From a virus, in the IMG/VR virus record IMGVR_UViG_3300050016_000115, positions 1-34,691 of that record: 34,691 nt of DNA, one strand, 5' to 3'. The notes beneath the pieces were generated by a model, which saw only the letters and a program-made list of their open reading frames with translations, had not been told where the DNA came from and did no database searches. Made by a program: the position numbers and the translations under genes. Shown here one piece after another: positions 15,032 through 25,500 of the stretch. Numbering within the stretch: position 1 is the first letter of the stretch; each line of letters opens with the position of its first letter.

Positions 15032-17706
15032 CTGACGACGTCGTCCGCACCATCACGATCAAGGGCACGACCGACGGCGTCGATCAGGCGACGGCTGCGG
15101 TCAATAAGCTCGGCGACGCCATGGCCGGTGTCACCGTCACTTCGGACACAACATCGAAGTCGACGCTGAGCGTTCAAACCGCGCTTGATCGTCAGCAGCG
15201 CTCGCTCGATACGACCTACCGCTCGCAACAGCAGTTCAACACATCGCAAAAGGTGATCAATCAAGCCTATAGCGAGGGGTTGATCAACGTCGATCGCCAT
15301 AATCAGTTGATGGGTCTGGCGAGCACGCGTTTCGATAATGCGACGGCATCGGCAAACCCATTTGCCGCTGCGATGACCAGTGTATCTGGCCAACTGATCT
15401 TGATGTCAGCGGGAGCTGGTCCCGTTGGCGTGTTTCTCGCGGCGTTGGGCCCTTGGGGTATTGCCGCTGCGGTTGGGGTTGGACTTGTCTCTGCTGCGTT
15501 TGCGGAAGCTGAGCGCACCGCGCATGTACTGGCTGAGGAAGCAGTCAATCTTGAGAAGTTTAAGGAAACGACTGGCCTCTCGACCGATGCTTTGCAGGCG
15601 CTCACGCAAGCGGCAGCAAAGCATGGCGTACAAGCCGATGCGACAATGCAAGCTATCGTGCGTTTTACGACATCTTGGGAAGCGGCACGTCAGGGCAGCG
15701 GCGCTTTTCTGACTCAACTGCAGAAGATCGATCCGGCCTTAGCGTCGCAAATCCAAAGTACAAAAGATGTCAGTGTCGCTTTGGATTTATACACGCAGGC
15801 CATTCAAAAAGCTGATGCGGCTGGCGATATCGCGGCCCGGAATCAATTGATGCGCGCGGGCGGCGGTCGCGGTGGCGTCGCGGCCTTTACCGGCGTGGCG
15901 GCGTCCGTCGGAGATGCCGGCGGCATGGCCAATCTGACGCAGGGCGCAAGAGACGCCGACAAGGTCATTGGCGAACAGCTGCTAAAGCAAGTTGCAGCGC
16001 TACAGGCCGAACTCGACGCGACTACAAAACACGCCGATCTAATGATGGGATCTATTGGGGCCCAGCCGATTTTGGAAACCGGAATTGCTTGGCAAAAAAT
16101 GCGCGAGCAGGTAGCAGGGGTGCTGTCCGATATTGCAAATGGAACGTCAACACTTTCCCCGTGGTCGCAGTTTCTAGCAAAGTTGTCGGCGTACGCTTTG
16201 GGGCCGGCAACAACCGGACAGCTATTTGGTTTTCAACCGGGCGGTGGAATGTCACAGCCCGCGCTTAATCAAATGCCGGCATACCCTCCGCAACTCGATA
16301 TGACCGGGATGCCAGGCCTCGACGCCTCAAAGACCACTTCGGCGAAGCTTGTCGTTTTGAAGGAAGAAATCAGTCTGCTTGGCAGCGCGGCCACAGCAAA
16401 CGATAAGCTGGCGCTTCGCCTGCTGGAGCTCAAGGCGGCTGTAGAGGGCAACGCGACTGCAGAAAACAAACTCGCGGCCGAGCGCGGTGTGTCGGCCGCC
16501 CAGCTCGATGCCTATACCGCCAATATCACGCTGCACACCGCGGCGATGGGCGCGGCGGCTTCGGTGACCGATGTTGTCAACGCCAAAATGGCGGCTTTGG
16601 CGAAGCAGCAGCAACAGGGCGCTGGCTTGACCTCCGACGAGGTTGCCAATGTCAGACGCGTGGCGGAAGCACAGGCCAATGGCACCTATGCCGTTATGCA
16701 GGCGACCTCAGCCACCGAGGTTCAGACCGGTGCGCTCGGGCGCTCAGTCGGCGCGGCGGAAACCTATCGGTTAGAACAGACCCGGCTTAACGAGGCGATG
16801 CTGAGCGGCAAAACCTATACCGACGCCGAGACCGCAGCCTTCAACAAGCAGGCGGAAGCGGCGGGCGGTGCAAAACAGGCGCAAGCACAGCTAACCGCAC
16901 AGCAGACCGCGAACTTCAGTATTCAGACATCTCTGATGACTGGTTTGGAATCGCAGATTGCCGCCGTTCAGCACCAGCTTCACGGCAACGATTGGCAAGC
17001 CTTCATGAATGATGGGCTTTCCGCAACGATGCGGCTGGCCGACGGAATGAAGCAGTTAAGCGCTACGGCGCAAACCGCGCTCAGTGGAATGGCAACCGAT
17101 ATGCGGGTTGGCCTGCAAGCGGGAAAGACGGCGTGGGAGTCTTTCCAGACGGCTGCCGTGAACGCGCTGAATAAGATTTCCGACAAGCTGATGCAGATGG
17201 CGATCGATAGTCTTTGGTCGAAGGCGTTCGGCGGCGCGGGTTCCAGTGGTTTAGGTGGAATTCTTGGCATGTTCGGGCTGGGTGGAGCATCCTCAAGTCT
17301 CGCATCATCGAACGCAGCCGCTACCGGCGCGGCCGCTAGCGATCTTGCATTTGCCTTTAGCTCTGGCGGCATGGTCGGAATCGATGGAACACCGCGCTAT
17401 GTGCATCCGGCTTATTTTGAGAATGCACCGCGGTTTGACACCGGAGGCATGATCACCGATGGGGGCGTGCCGATCATCGCGCATCCTGGCGAGCGCGTTC
17501 TTAATCGTCAGGAGACTTCAGCTTATAATTCCGGCGGCGGTACGAACATCCGCATGGGCGACATCCATATTGATGCCAGTGGTGCCGATCCGGCGGTCGT
17601 TGTGCGGCTGCAAACGACATTGGCGCAATTTCGCAAGAACCAATACGCCGACACAGTAAAGATCGTGCAGGACGCATCCAGTCGCGGCATGCGGCTGCAC
17701 GCTTAA
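15028..17706 (+). CDS. Tail tape measure protein
   Basis: 892 residues; sets tail length and is delivered with the DNA. Residues ~1-110 are helical with Gln/Thr-rich coiled coil. A hydrophobic Gly/Ala-rich segment follows at ~118-165 (SGQLILMSAGAGPVGVFLAALGPWGIAAAVGVGLVSAAFAEAE), a likely membrane-inserting region. A long Ala/Gln-rich helical part continues to ~700. The C-terminus has the typical tape measure ending: 'FSSGGMVGIDGTPRYVHPAYFENAPRFDTGGMITDGGVPIIAHPGERVLNRQET'. The start overlaps the chaperone stop (ATGA). Confidence 0.94.
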   Translation: MTDDVVRTITIKGTTDGVDQATAAVNKLGDAMAGVTVTSDTTSKSTLSVQTALDRQQRSLDTTYRSQQQFNTSQKVINQAYSEGLINVDRHNQLMGLASTRFDNATASANPFAAAMTSVSGQLILMSAGAGPVGVFLAALGPWGIAAAVGVGLVSAAFAEAERTAHVLAEEAVNLEKFKETTGLSTDALQALTQAAAKHGVQADATMQAIVRFTTSWEAARQGSGAFLTQLQKIDPALASQIQSTKDVSVALDLYTQAIQKADAAGDIAARNQLMRAGGGRGGVAAFTGVAASVGDAGGMANLTQGARDADKVIGEQLLKQVAALQAELDATTKHADLMMGSIGAQPILETGIAWQKMREQVAGVLSDIANGTSTLSPWSQFLAKLSAYALGPATTGQLFGFQPGGGMSQPALNQMPAYPPQLDMTGMPGLDASKTTSAKLVVLKEEISLLGSAATANDKLALRLLELKAAVEGNATAENKLAAERGVSAAQLDAYTANITLHTAAMGAAASVTDVVNAKMAALAKQQQQGAGLTSDEVANVRRVAEAQANGTYAVMQATSATEVQTGALGRSVGAAETYRLEQTRLNEAMLSGKTYTDAETAAFNKQAEAAGGAKQAQAQLTAQQTANFSIQTSLMTGLESQIAAVQHQLHGNDWQAFMNDGLSATMRLADGMKQLSATAQTALSGMATDMRVGLQAGKTAWESFQTAAVNALNKISDKLMQMAIDSLWSKAFGGAGSSGLGGILGMFGLGGASSSLASSNAAATGAAASDLAFAFSSGGMVGIDGTPRYVHPAYFENAPRFDTGGMITDGGVPIIAHPGERVLNRQETSAYNSGGGTNIRMGDIHIDASGADPAVVVRLQTTLAQFRKNQYADTVKIVQDASSRGMRLHA

Positions 17707-17722
17707 GCGGGAATGCTGAATC

Positions 17723-18388
17723 ATGACGATCACGTTTCCGCGGTCGTTTCCGGCTGGATTAGATGCTTGGGGTGCTTGCGATTTCAATCTGATGCGACAG
17801 CAGGTTGCCAATACGACTTATGGTGGTCAATTCACCGGCATGGAATTGGCCGACGCCTTCTGGACCTGCAAATATTCGACGATTCTTCTTGGTATCGACG
17901 GAAAAGATCGTGCGGTCTGGCAAGCGTGGGAGCGGAGCCTCAAGGGCGTCTTCAACGCATTCTACGGTTACGATCCTGAAAAACGCTATCCTTTTTTTTA
18001 TGGCGCATCAGTTCTTAATCTCACGCGCTTCGGCGGAGGGGCCTTCGACGGTACGGCAACGGTTGTTAGTACAACGGTATCGACGATTTCCGTCTCAGCG
18101 TTGCCCGCCAGTTATCAATTCTCGGTTGGCGATTACATCTCGATCCCGATGACGGTGGGGCAGCGCTCGCTCTATCAGATCCTTGAGGCGGTGACGGCGA
18201 GCGGTACGGGAACGGCAACGGTGTCGGTTGAACCAAGCGTGCGCAGTGGGGCCGCAACTACGGCACTCGGAGTGCAGCTCGTATCACCAACCTGCGTCAT
18301 GATTATCAAGCCGGGGACATTCTCGGCCCAGGCTCAAGCAGCATCGGCGCAAGCCGTGACGTTCGAAGCCGTGCAGAAGCTGGTCTGA
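17723..18388 (+). CDS. Tail-tip protein, distal-tail-like
   Basis: 221 residues: 'FPRSFPAGLDAWGACDFNLMRQQVANTTYGGQFTGMELADAFWTCKYSTILLGIDGKDRAVWQAWERSLKGVFNAFYGYDPEKRYPFFY'. The pattern '...FTG..q..d.....W.a......l...d.a.W.aw..sLrG....F...DP....P' is that of a tail protein following the tape measure in many siphophages, probably at the distal tail ring. A second beta domain (about residues 105-215: 'GDYISIPMTVGQRSLYQILEAVTASGTGTATVSVEPSVRSG') follows. It stands in the first tail-tip position; the exact role is inferred from position. Confidence 0.78.
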   Translation: MTITFPRSFPAGLDAWGACDFNLMRQQVANTTYGGQFTGMELADAFWTCKYSTILLGIDGKDRAVWQAWERSLKGVFNAFYGYDPEKRYPFFYGASVLNLTRFGGGAFDGTATVVSTTVSTISVSALPASYQFSVGDYISIPMTVGQRSLYQILEAVTASGTGTATVSVEPSVRSGAATTALGVQLVSPTCVMIIKPGTFSAQAQAASAQAVTFEAVQKLV

Positions 18389-18389
18389 A

Positions 18390-19031
18390 ATGAAAGCTTT
18401 CGACTCCGGCACTATCACTATGCTGGCGTCTGGGCGCGCGGTAAGCCGTGCGCTGATGGAGTTTACGTTTCCATCAGGCACCTATCGGTTCTGGACCGGT
18501 CAAGGCATTCTGACTTATAGCGGAAACCCTTATACCGGTGCCGGATCGCTGATCGATATTCAGCAGATCGGCGGCGTTTCTGATCTCTCATCAGTGCCAT
18601 TGCTGGTCACTCTCACATCAGTGCCTAATTCCGATTTGTCTCCTGACGTACTAGCCACGATTGAGGGCGAAACCTGGCACCAGGCGCCGGTTAAAATATC
18701 ACGCGCTTATTTCGATCCCGATAGCCGCACACTGTTATCGGTCGAACGATTCTATTCCGGATACATCGACAAGATCGATCACGAGGATCAGATCGGCGGC
18801 GGTGCTCTACTCAAAGCTTATCTTGAATCGAAGGCACGCGATCATCTTAAAACCGGGTACCGCACGCGCTCGGATGCCGATCAGCGATGGATCAATGCGA
18901 CAGATGGCGGCTTGGTGTTGGCGGCATTAGCCGGCGTGCAGGATATTTTCTGGGGCCGCATTAATCAGAATGCAGGATCGACCGGACACGGTTCATCTGA
19001 TGGACTTAGAAAACTTGGCTTTGGTAGATGA
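18390..19031 (+). CDS. Tail-tip / baseplate hub-like protein (DUF2163-like N-terminus)
   Basis: 213 residues. 'SRALMEFTFPSGTYRFWTGQGILTYSGNPYTGAGSLIDIQQIGGVSDLSSVPLLVTLTSVPN ... RAYFDPDSRTLLSVERFYSGYIDKIDHEDQ ... LESKARDHLKTGYRTRSDADQRWINATDGGLVL' follows the layout of a siphophage tail-tip family: 'lRlWTGxGxLTxxGxxxtGaGxLL', then a 'xxGxxD' strand and 'RxxxDQ...xxDxG'. Such proteins form the ring below the distal tail protein. The start lies 1 base after the previous stop and the end overlaps the next gene by ATGA. Confidence 0.8.
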   Translation: MKAFDSGTITMLASGRAVSRALMEFTFPSGTYRFWTGQGILTYSGNPYTGAGSLIDIQQIGGVSDLSSVPLLVTLTSVPNSDLSPDVLATIEGETWHQAPVKISRAYFDPDSRTLLSVERFYSGYIDKIDHEDQIGGGALLKAYLESKARDHLKTGYRTRSDADQRWINATDGGLVLAALAGVQDIFWGRINQNAGSTGHGSSDGLRKLGFGR

Positions 19032-19435
19032 TGAGACTTCCGAACTGGGAAACGCGGTTCGCCGCAGCGGTTGATAAGCATCGTACACTGCCATTTGAGC
19101 TTGGCGTTTCTGACTGCTTTGAACTGACGATGGACACGGTCGAGGCAATAACCGGAGAAAATCCGTGCACTGAGTTTTGCGGGTCCTATCGTACTGAAAT
19201 GGACATCGCGAGAATTCTTAGCAAATTAAAACTTCGCGATGTTGGGGATTTTTTAGCGAAGTATTTCCCCGATGAGATTGCTCCATCATTTGCGAGCCGT
19301 GGTGATCTTGTCGCGGTCAAGCAGGGCGAGCAAATAGCTGCCGCAATTTGTATTGGGCAAATGATTCTCGGCAAGGCGGCATCCGGGTTGACCTTCACAT
19401 CGCGTTCATTCGCCATCAGGGCATTCCGAATATGA
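19028..19435 (+). CDS. NlpC/P60-like tail protein (DUF6950-like)
   Basis: 135 residues. 'LPNWETRFAAAVDKHRTLPFELGVSDCFELTMDTVEAITGENPCTEFCGSYRTEMDIARILSKLKLRDVGDFLAKYFPDEIAPSFASRGDLVAV' has the family layout 'F..G..DC..........tG.dp.....G.Y.t...a...l........' and a late 'A.RGDlV'. The Cys in SDCFEL matches the NlpC/P60 catalytic cysteine position. The His expected later in an active enzyme is not obvious, so the protein may be structural. Start overlaps the previous stop (ATGA). A second ATG follows directly at 19031. Confidence 0.78.
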   Translation: MMRLPNWETRFAAAVDKHRTLPFELGVSDCFELTMDTVEAITGENPCTEFCGSYRTEMDIARILSKLKLRDVGDFLAKYFPDEIAPSFASRGDLVAVKQGEQIAAAICIGQMILGKAASGLTFTSRSFAIRAFRI

Positions 19436-19506
19436 CGGCCATCATTACCGTTCCGATATTGGTCTGGCTTATCCAGTCTCTTTTGGTGGCCTGCGGGATC
19501 ATTTAG
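19432..19506 (+). CDS. 24-residue hydrophobic peptide with lipobox-like end
   Basis: ATG at 19432 overlaps the previous stop (ATGA); TAG at 19504-19506 lies 2 bases before the next start. The product MTAIITVPILVWLIQSLLVACGII is one membrane segment and contains L-V-A-C, a match to the lipobox, although the N-terminus lacks the usual positive charge. It exactly fills the only gap in an otherwise continuous chain of coupled genes, which is the main argument that it is translated. It may only serve to carry ribosomes to the next start. Confidence 0.45.
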   Translation: MTAIITVPILVWLIQSLLVACGII

Positions 19507-19508
19507 CC

Positions 19509-22500
19509 ATGCCGTTTATTTCAGCGGCAATCGGTTTAACCGACTTAATTATAGCTATCGGGGTTGGTGCCGAGGCGGCAGCTGTCATTGGCGGAACGAT
19601 TGTCAGCGTCGTAGGGAGTGTCGCGCTTTCGTTTGGGCTAAGTTATCTCGCTAAAGCATTAGCGCCTAAGCCAGACGCGGCACCAGCCTCACTCGGCGGC
19701 GTGCAGACCGCGGTGCAGTTTGGCGCCAATCTTCCGCGCAGTGCCTTGTTCGGAACGCAGGCGACTGCGGGCGCTTTACTCTACTGGAACGCGGACGGAG
19801 CAAGTAACGACAACCTTCAGCTCGTATATGCCCTCGGGGACGGTCTGCATGACAGTCTGGCCGGCATTTTTATTAACGGATTGCCTGTCACTGTTGAAGC
19901 CTCTCCGGTCTCCTTAAGTTGGGGGTCTGGATATCCGGTCACCGAATATCGCACGGGTGGCGTCATTGGCGGCTCTCCAACAATGTTGGTGCGGTTCTTT
20001 AATGGCGCCGACAGTCAAGCAGCCGACTCAGAACTCGTCTCGCATGCCAATCCGCCAGGACGATGGAGTTCGAACAATACCCTCACCGGGATTTGCTATG
20101 TCTCGATTACGCTGCTCTATGACACCAACGTCTATTCCACCGGTGCAATTCCGCAATTCCTTTTTGTGGTCAAGGGTCTGCGCTGCTACGATGTAAGAAA
20201 GGATTCCACGGTCGGAGGTTCCGGCTCGCATCGCTGGGGCACGCAGTCAACCTACGAGTGGACAGCCAACCCGGCGATCTGTCTCTACAATTATCAGCGT
20301 GGGGTCTGGGTTAATGGCAATCTCATGCTGGGCATGGGGCTTAGCACCGCCGACATGGTGCAGAATTCTTATGTCGCGGCGGCAAATTCATGCGACGACG
20401 CTATCACGCTGGTGCTTGGTGGCGCGTCGATCAGTTCAATTAACGCCGGCGGTACCGGGCACGCGGTTGGCGACGTTCTAACGCTTACCGGGGGCACCTT
20501 TACGGTACCAATTTTGGTGCGTGTCGATACGATTGCGAGTGGTGTCATTACGCATGCGACGATCATTCAATCAGGCCACTTTACTGTTTCCGCCAGCAAT
20601 CCGGTCGCAGAAGGATCAAGCAGCGGCTTCGGCATTAGCGCCAGCTTCAATCTGACTTGGACGTCGACCGAAAATCGCTACCGCATCGGCATGCAGGTTG
20701 CCTCAAATGTGCAGCACCGCGATGCCATAACGGCGTTCCTGAGTTCAATGGCGGGGACGCTTCTGGAAGATGCCGGGATATTTGCGCCCCTGGCCGGCGT
20801 AGCGCAAACCGTCGCATTGAGTTTTACCGATAGCGATCTGGTTAATGGGCAGCCTCAAGTATATTCGTCACATCGCTCGCGCGCCGATCTGATCAATGCG
20901 GTGTTCGGTACCTATTCAGAACCAGTGCAGAACTGGGCCTCGATCTCGTCGCCGCCTCGTGTTTCATCGGCGGATGCCACGGAGGATGGCGAGGAATTAG
21001 CGACTACCATCGATTTCCCGATGGTCTATTCGGGAACGCAGGCGCAGCGGCTTGAGGAGATTACCCGCAAGCTAGCACGTTTACAGGCGACAGCAACAGT
21101 TGTTCTACCATTCAAGTTCTCGGTGCTGGAGCCGGGCGATTGGGTGACCTGGACCTCGGCGCGATTTGGTTTTACCAAGACATTTCTGATCAGCATAACG
21201 ACGCTCAATATTGACCAAACTATCGCCTTGACGTTGCGTGAGATTGCATCAAGCGCATTCGATTGGACCGCCAATACCGATGAACTCTCCGGCACAGCTC
21301 CGACCAATCTTGCTGGGTTCAATAATCTAGCTACTGCTGTTAGCGCCTTCTCGATCGCAGGCATTCAGATCAATGCCTCTGGCGGAGTAACGACACCGGC
21401 GCTGCAATGCAACTGGACAGCAATCACCGACACCACGATCAAGTCAGTCATCGTCCAGTATCGCATCGTAGGCGACACCAATGTTTTAGAGAAAAGGTTC
21501 ACCGATCCTACCACTGGTTTGGGAGTGATCAGTTCAGGCATTCAATCTGCCGCAGTCTACGAAGCTCGCGCCAATATTGAGACCATTCCATCTCGCGTGA
21601 CAATCTGGACGGCGTGGGTCAACACTGGCGCAGCGGTAGGCAACCAAGTCGTTGCGGCGGCACTGGGAGCAACTCCTCCGGTCGGAAGCGTTGGTCGACC
21701 GTCTCTCACAGACGCACTGAATACCGAGTTGAATGACGCCATCGCGTCGGTGCAGGATCAAGCTGCCCAGTTGTTTGCCACAGGCAACGATATCAGTACC
21801 GTTGCCGCGAATGCGAATGCCAATTTTGTTCTAACAAATACGAACGTGTTGGCAGCGGCGGTGGCTGCAGCTACGGCAGAAGCTGACGCGCAGACAGGCA
21901 TTGCCAATGCGTTAATTGCCAACGCCAGTATCGGTGCTCTTACTACGTCGGTTGCTACCGCACAGGCTCAGGTCAATCAGAACACCGCCAACGACTCTCT
22001 TGATCTGATTGTCTTGGCGACACTTAACGATACCTTTGCCGGATTTCAGTTTGATACGACCACACACTTCGGCACCACGGACGCCAGTGTCGCGGTAGTA
22101 GCGTCCGTAGTGACCGATGGCGTGACCGGCGTAGCGGCGCTCAACACAAACCTTGCCGCGACCAACACGAACGTCACTGCGGCTCAGACGACGGCTACGA
22201 ACGCTGGAAATACTGCAAACGCAGCAGCGGCAGCCGCAGCAGCTGTGCAGGCAGAGGCAGATGCTTCGCAGGCTAACCTGTCTCTGGATCTAGTCGCCCT
22301 GGCCACTATCACTGACGCCTTCGCCGGATTTCAGTACGACGCAACCACTCACTTCGCTTCCACCGACGCCAGCATAGCGGTCGTATCGTCTGTGGTGTCT
22401 GACGGCGTGACCGGCGTAGCAGCGCTCAATACCGCTCTTAGCGCGACCAACTCAAACGTCACGGCTGCTCAGACCGCCGCAACTAACGCCAACAACGCCG

Positions 22501-25500
22501 CCAGCACGGCGCAGGCAGCAGCCGTGGCAGCTCAAGGCACAGCCACATCGGCGAGTGCAACTGCAACGGCAGCGCAGGCCCAGGCCATCGCAGCCGCAGC
22601 CGCCGCAGCATTAGTACAAGCTGAGGCTGATGCGTCTGCAGCCAATCTAACTCTCGACTTGATCGCCTTAGCATCGGCCACCGATGCGATTGCTGGTTTT
22701 CAGTTTGACACAACGACTCACTTCGCCTCTACCGACGCCAGCCTAGCGATCGTTTCGTCTGTGGTCTCAGACGGCGTCACTGGCGTAGCTGCGCTCAACA
22801 CTGCTCTGAGTGCGACCAACACGAATGTCACGGCGGCACAAGGTACTGCCACCACAGCGCTCGGTAACGCCGCGACGGCCAACACGAATGCTGGCAATGC
22901 CGCTGCAGCCGCTGCCGTCGCACAAGCTGAAGCTGATGCATCAGCGGCCAATCTCACTCTCGACCTCATCGCACTGGCGACGATAAATGACGCTTTCTCT
23001 GGATTTCAGTTCGATACAAATACTCATTTTGCCAGCTCAGATGCCACTTTAGCCATTGTAGGAACCACGGCGACCAATAATGCTTCTGCCATAACAACGC
23101 TTACCACCAACCTCAGCGCCACCAATACGAACGTAGCCGCAGCAGAGGCCGACGCTCAGACCGGCATAACCAACGCCAACGCCGCCACCACGACCGCGAA
23201 CGCCGCCAACACGACTGCAGGAACAGCTAACACTAACGCATCAGCGGCACAGACCGCAGCGACGGCGGCACAGACAGCTGCGGCACTCGCCCAAGCCATC
23301 GCCAACGCATCAGCGGCTAATCTAAGCCTTGACTTGGTCGCTAATGCGCTGACTACCGACGCCTTCGCTGGATTTCAGTTTGATACGACCGCGCACTTTG
23401 CTACTTCAGACGCCAGTCTATTAATCGCCGGGAATACGGCGACCAGTGCCTTGGCGGCAACGGCGATACTAACTACCAACCTCAGCGCCGCAGCCTCTGC
23501 CGCTGTCGGTGGAAATGACGACCTAACAAAAATCCTTCTTCATTTTGACGGAGCAGACGGTTCGACGACGATCACCGATAGTAACGTCGGGGGCTCCTCA
23601 GCACATACCTGGACAAATCACACTGGCTCGATAGCGACAGCGCAGAGTGTGTTCGGAGGATCGTCCTACAACTGCGGGGCTGCTGCTGGGTGGGTTGACA
23701 CACCAGACAGCACTGACTTCGTGTTTGGAAGTTTAGACTTTACCGTAGATGCTCGGTTCAATAGGCAAGGCGGAGACACCACAAGCCGATGCATCGGCGG
23801 CCAGGCAGACAGCACGGCCACTTCTGCGAGCAGGTCAGTGGAGCTTTGGCTTCAGAACACTAATGTCGTCGTGGGTTATGCGTTTGTTGGCGGTACCACA
23901 TACGCCGTAACCGGAACCACGGTAATTACATCGACTGGACCAAATCACGCTGCGCTTGTTCGTTTTGGGAATATATTAAGGCTCTTCGTCAATGGCATTC
24001 AGGAAGGTGGCGACGTAGCCATCACTGGCACGGTAAACAATAGTCCTAACAATTTCGCAGTGGGGCGTCTTGGAGAATTCGTAGGGTTAAATTTCTACGG
24101 ATATATTGACGAATTCCGTGTATCAATCGGCATCGCTCGATGGACGGCAAATTTCACGCCGCCGATAACGGCCTACAACAATGCAGGCAATGATACTGCC
24201 GCAGCCGCCGCCGCTGCTGCTGCCGCCGCCGCTACCGGTATCGCCAATGCAGCGACGGCGCAAGGCACCGCCAACACTGCCAACACCAATCTTGCCACCA
24301 CCAACACGAACCTTGCTACCACCAACACCAACCTCGCAACTACTAACACCAACGTCACCAATGCGACCAACACCGCGAACGCTGCCTCTACAGCGGCCAC
24401 CGCAGCGCAGACTCAAGTCGTAGCTGTCGCTGCCAATATCGCTCTTGATCTGGCCACCTTGGCCTCGGCCACCGATGCATTGGCGGCTCTTCAGTACGAC
24501 CTAAGCGTAAACTATGGCAATCTGAGTGCTGGTGGTCAGTTTAAGATTACTGCCAGTGCCGATCCGGTCGGTGGAGCATTAGCTCTATTCGATATGCAGG
24601 TGAACGCCTCAATCGGGGCTACGTTTGCTAAAGCCGGAATACAGATCGCGGCATTCGTTGACTCACTCGGCGTTCCTTATTCTCGTGCTCGCCTCTACGG
24701 TGATCGCACCGAGATTGGGATTCCAAACGTCACGGGAGGGGCATTCTTCGCTCCATTTCTCGTACAACAAGTCAGTGGCTCCCCGCAAATTGCTCTACGT
24801 CCAGATGCGGTACCGGATGGAGCGATCAACGTGCGAATGTTGAGTAGCGGAGTGCTCGGCAATATCAGCTACGCCACTTTCACCGATGTCACAAAAACTT
24901 ATACTGCATGGAATAACGCCGCTGCCGGTGATATCATAGGAACGGTAGTATTCCCGATCTCCGCCGGCAACACATTGCTTATTGATTTTGATTTTGGCAC
25001 AAATGCGACGACGTTGACCGCCGCCGCAGCAGGTTCTTGGATCAAGATACTGGTCAATGGTTCTGTTGTTAAGACTTTCCCATTTCAGCCGCCTCTCACA
25101 GGCAACGTTCTATTTGCTTGGCAAATGCGATTTCGAGCTGTTGTGACCGGTCTGCCAGCCGGATCAACAACCGTTCAAGCTAAAATGTATATCAATGCGA
25201 CAAGTACTAACACTGTAACTTGCGTAGCGCCATCCTTTATCATACACGAACTTCCTGCACCAATCGTGACCGACGTAACCACGACGATCACACCAGCGGT
25301 TACCTATCAAACGTCGCTGGTGGGGCCATCTGGCGGAACATCTGGTCAGTTTACTGCCGCCGCACTAGGTACGTCTCCCGCTATCGGGACAGCCGATCCT
25401 AATCGCATGGTGGTTGTCTCACTTGCTTTTCAAAATACGAGTAATAATGCTCCGACGATGACTATCGGCGGCGTAGCCGCTAATATGGTCGCTTATGTTA

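Noticed and set aside
24123-24416. Minus-strand Gly/Ser/Val-rich frames opposite the fibre shaft.
   Set aside because: They mirror the Ala/Thr/Asn codon repeats of the fibre gene and have no features of their own.
21985-24480. CRISPR-like spacing of repeats in the fibre gene.
   Set aside because: The repeats are coding, diverged at third positions and of irregular length; there is no short identical repeat with unique spacers.
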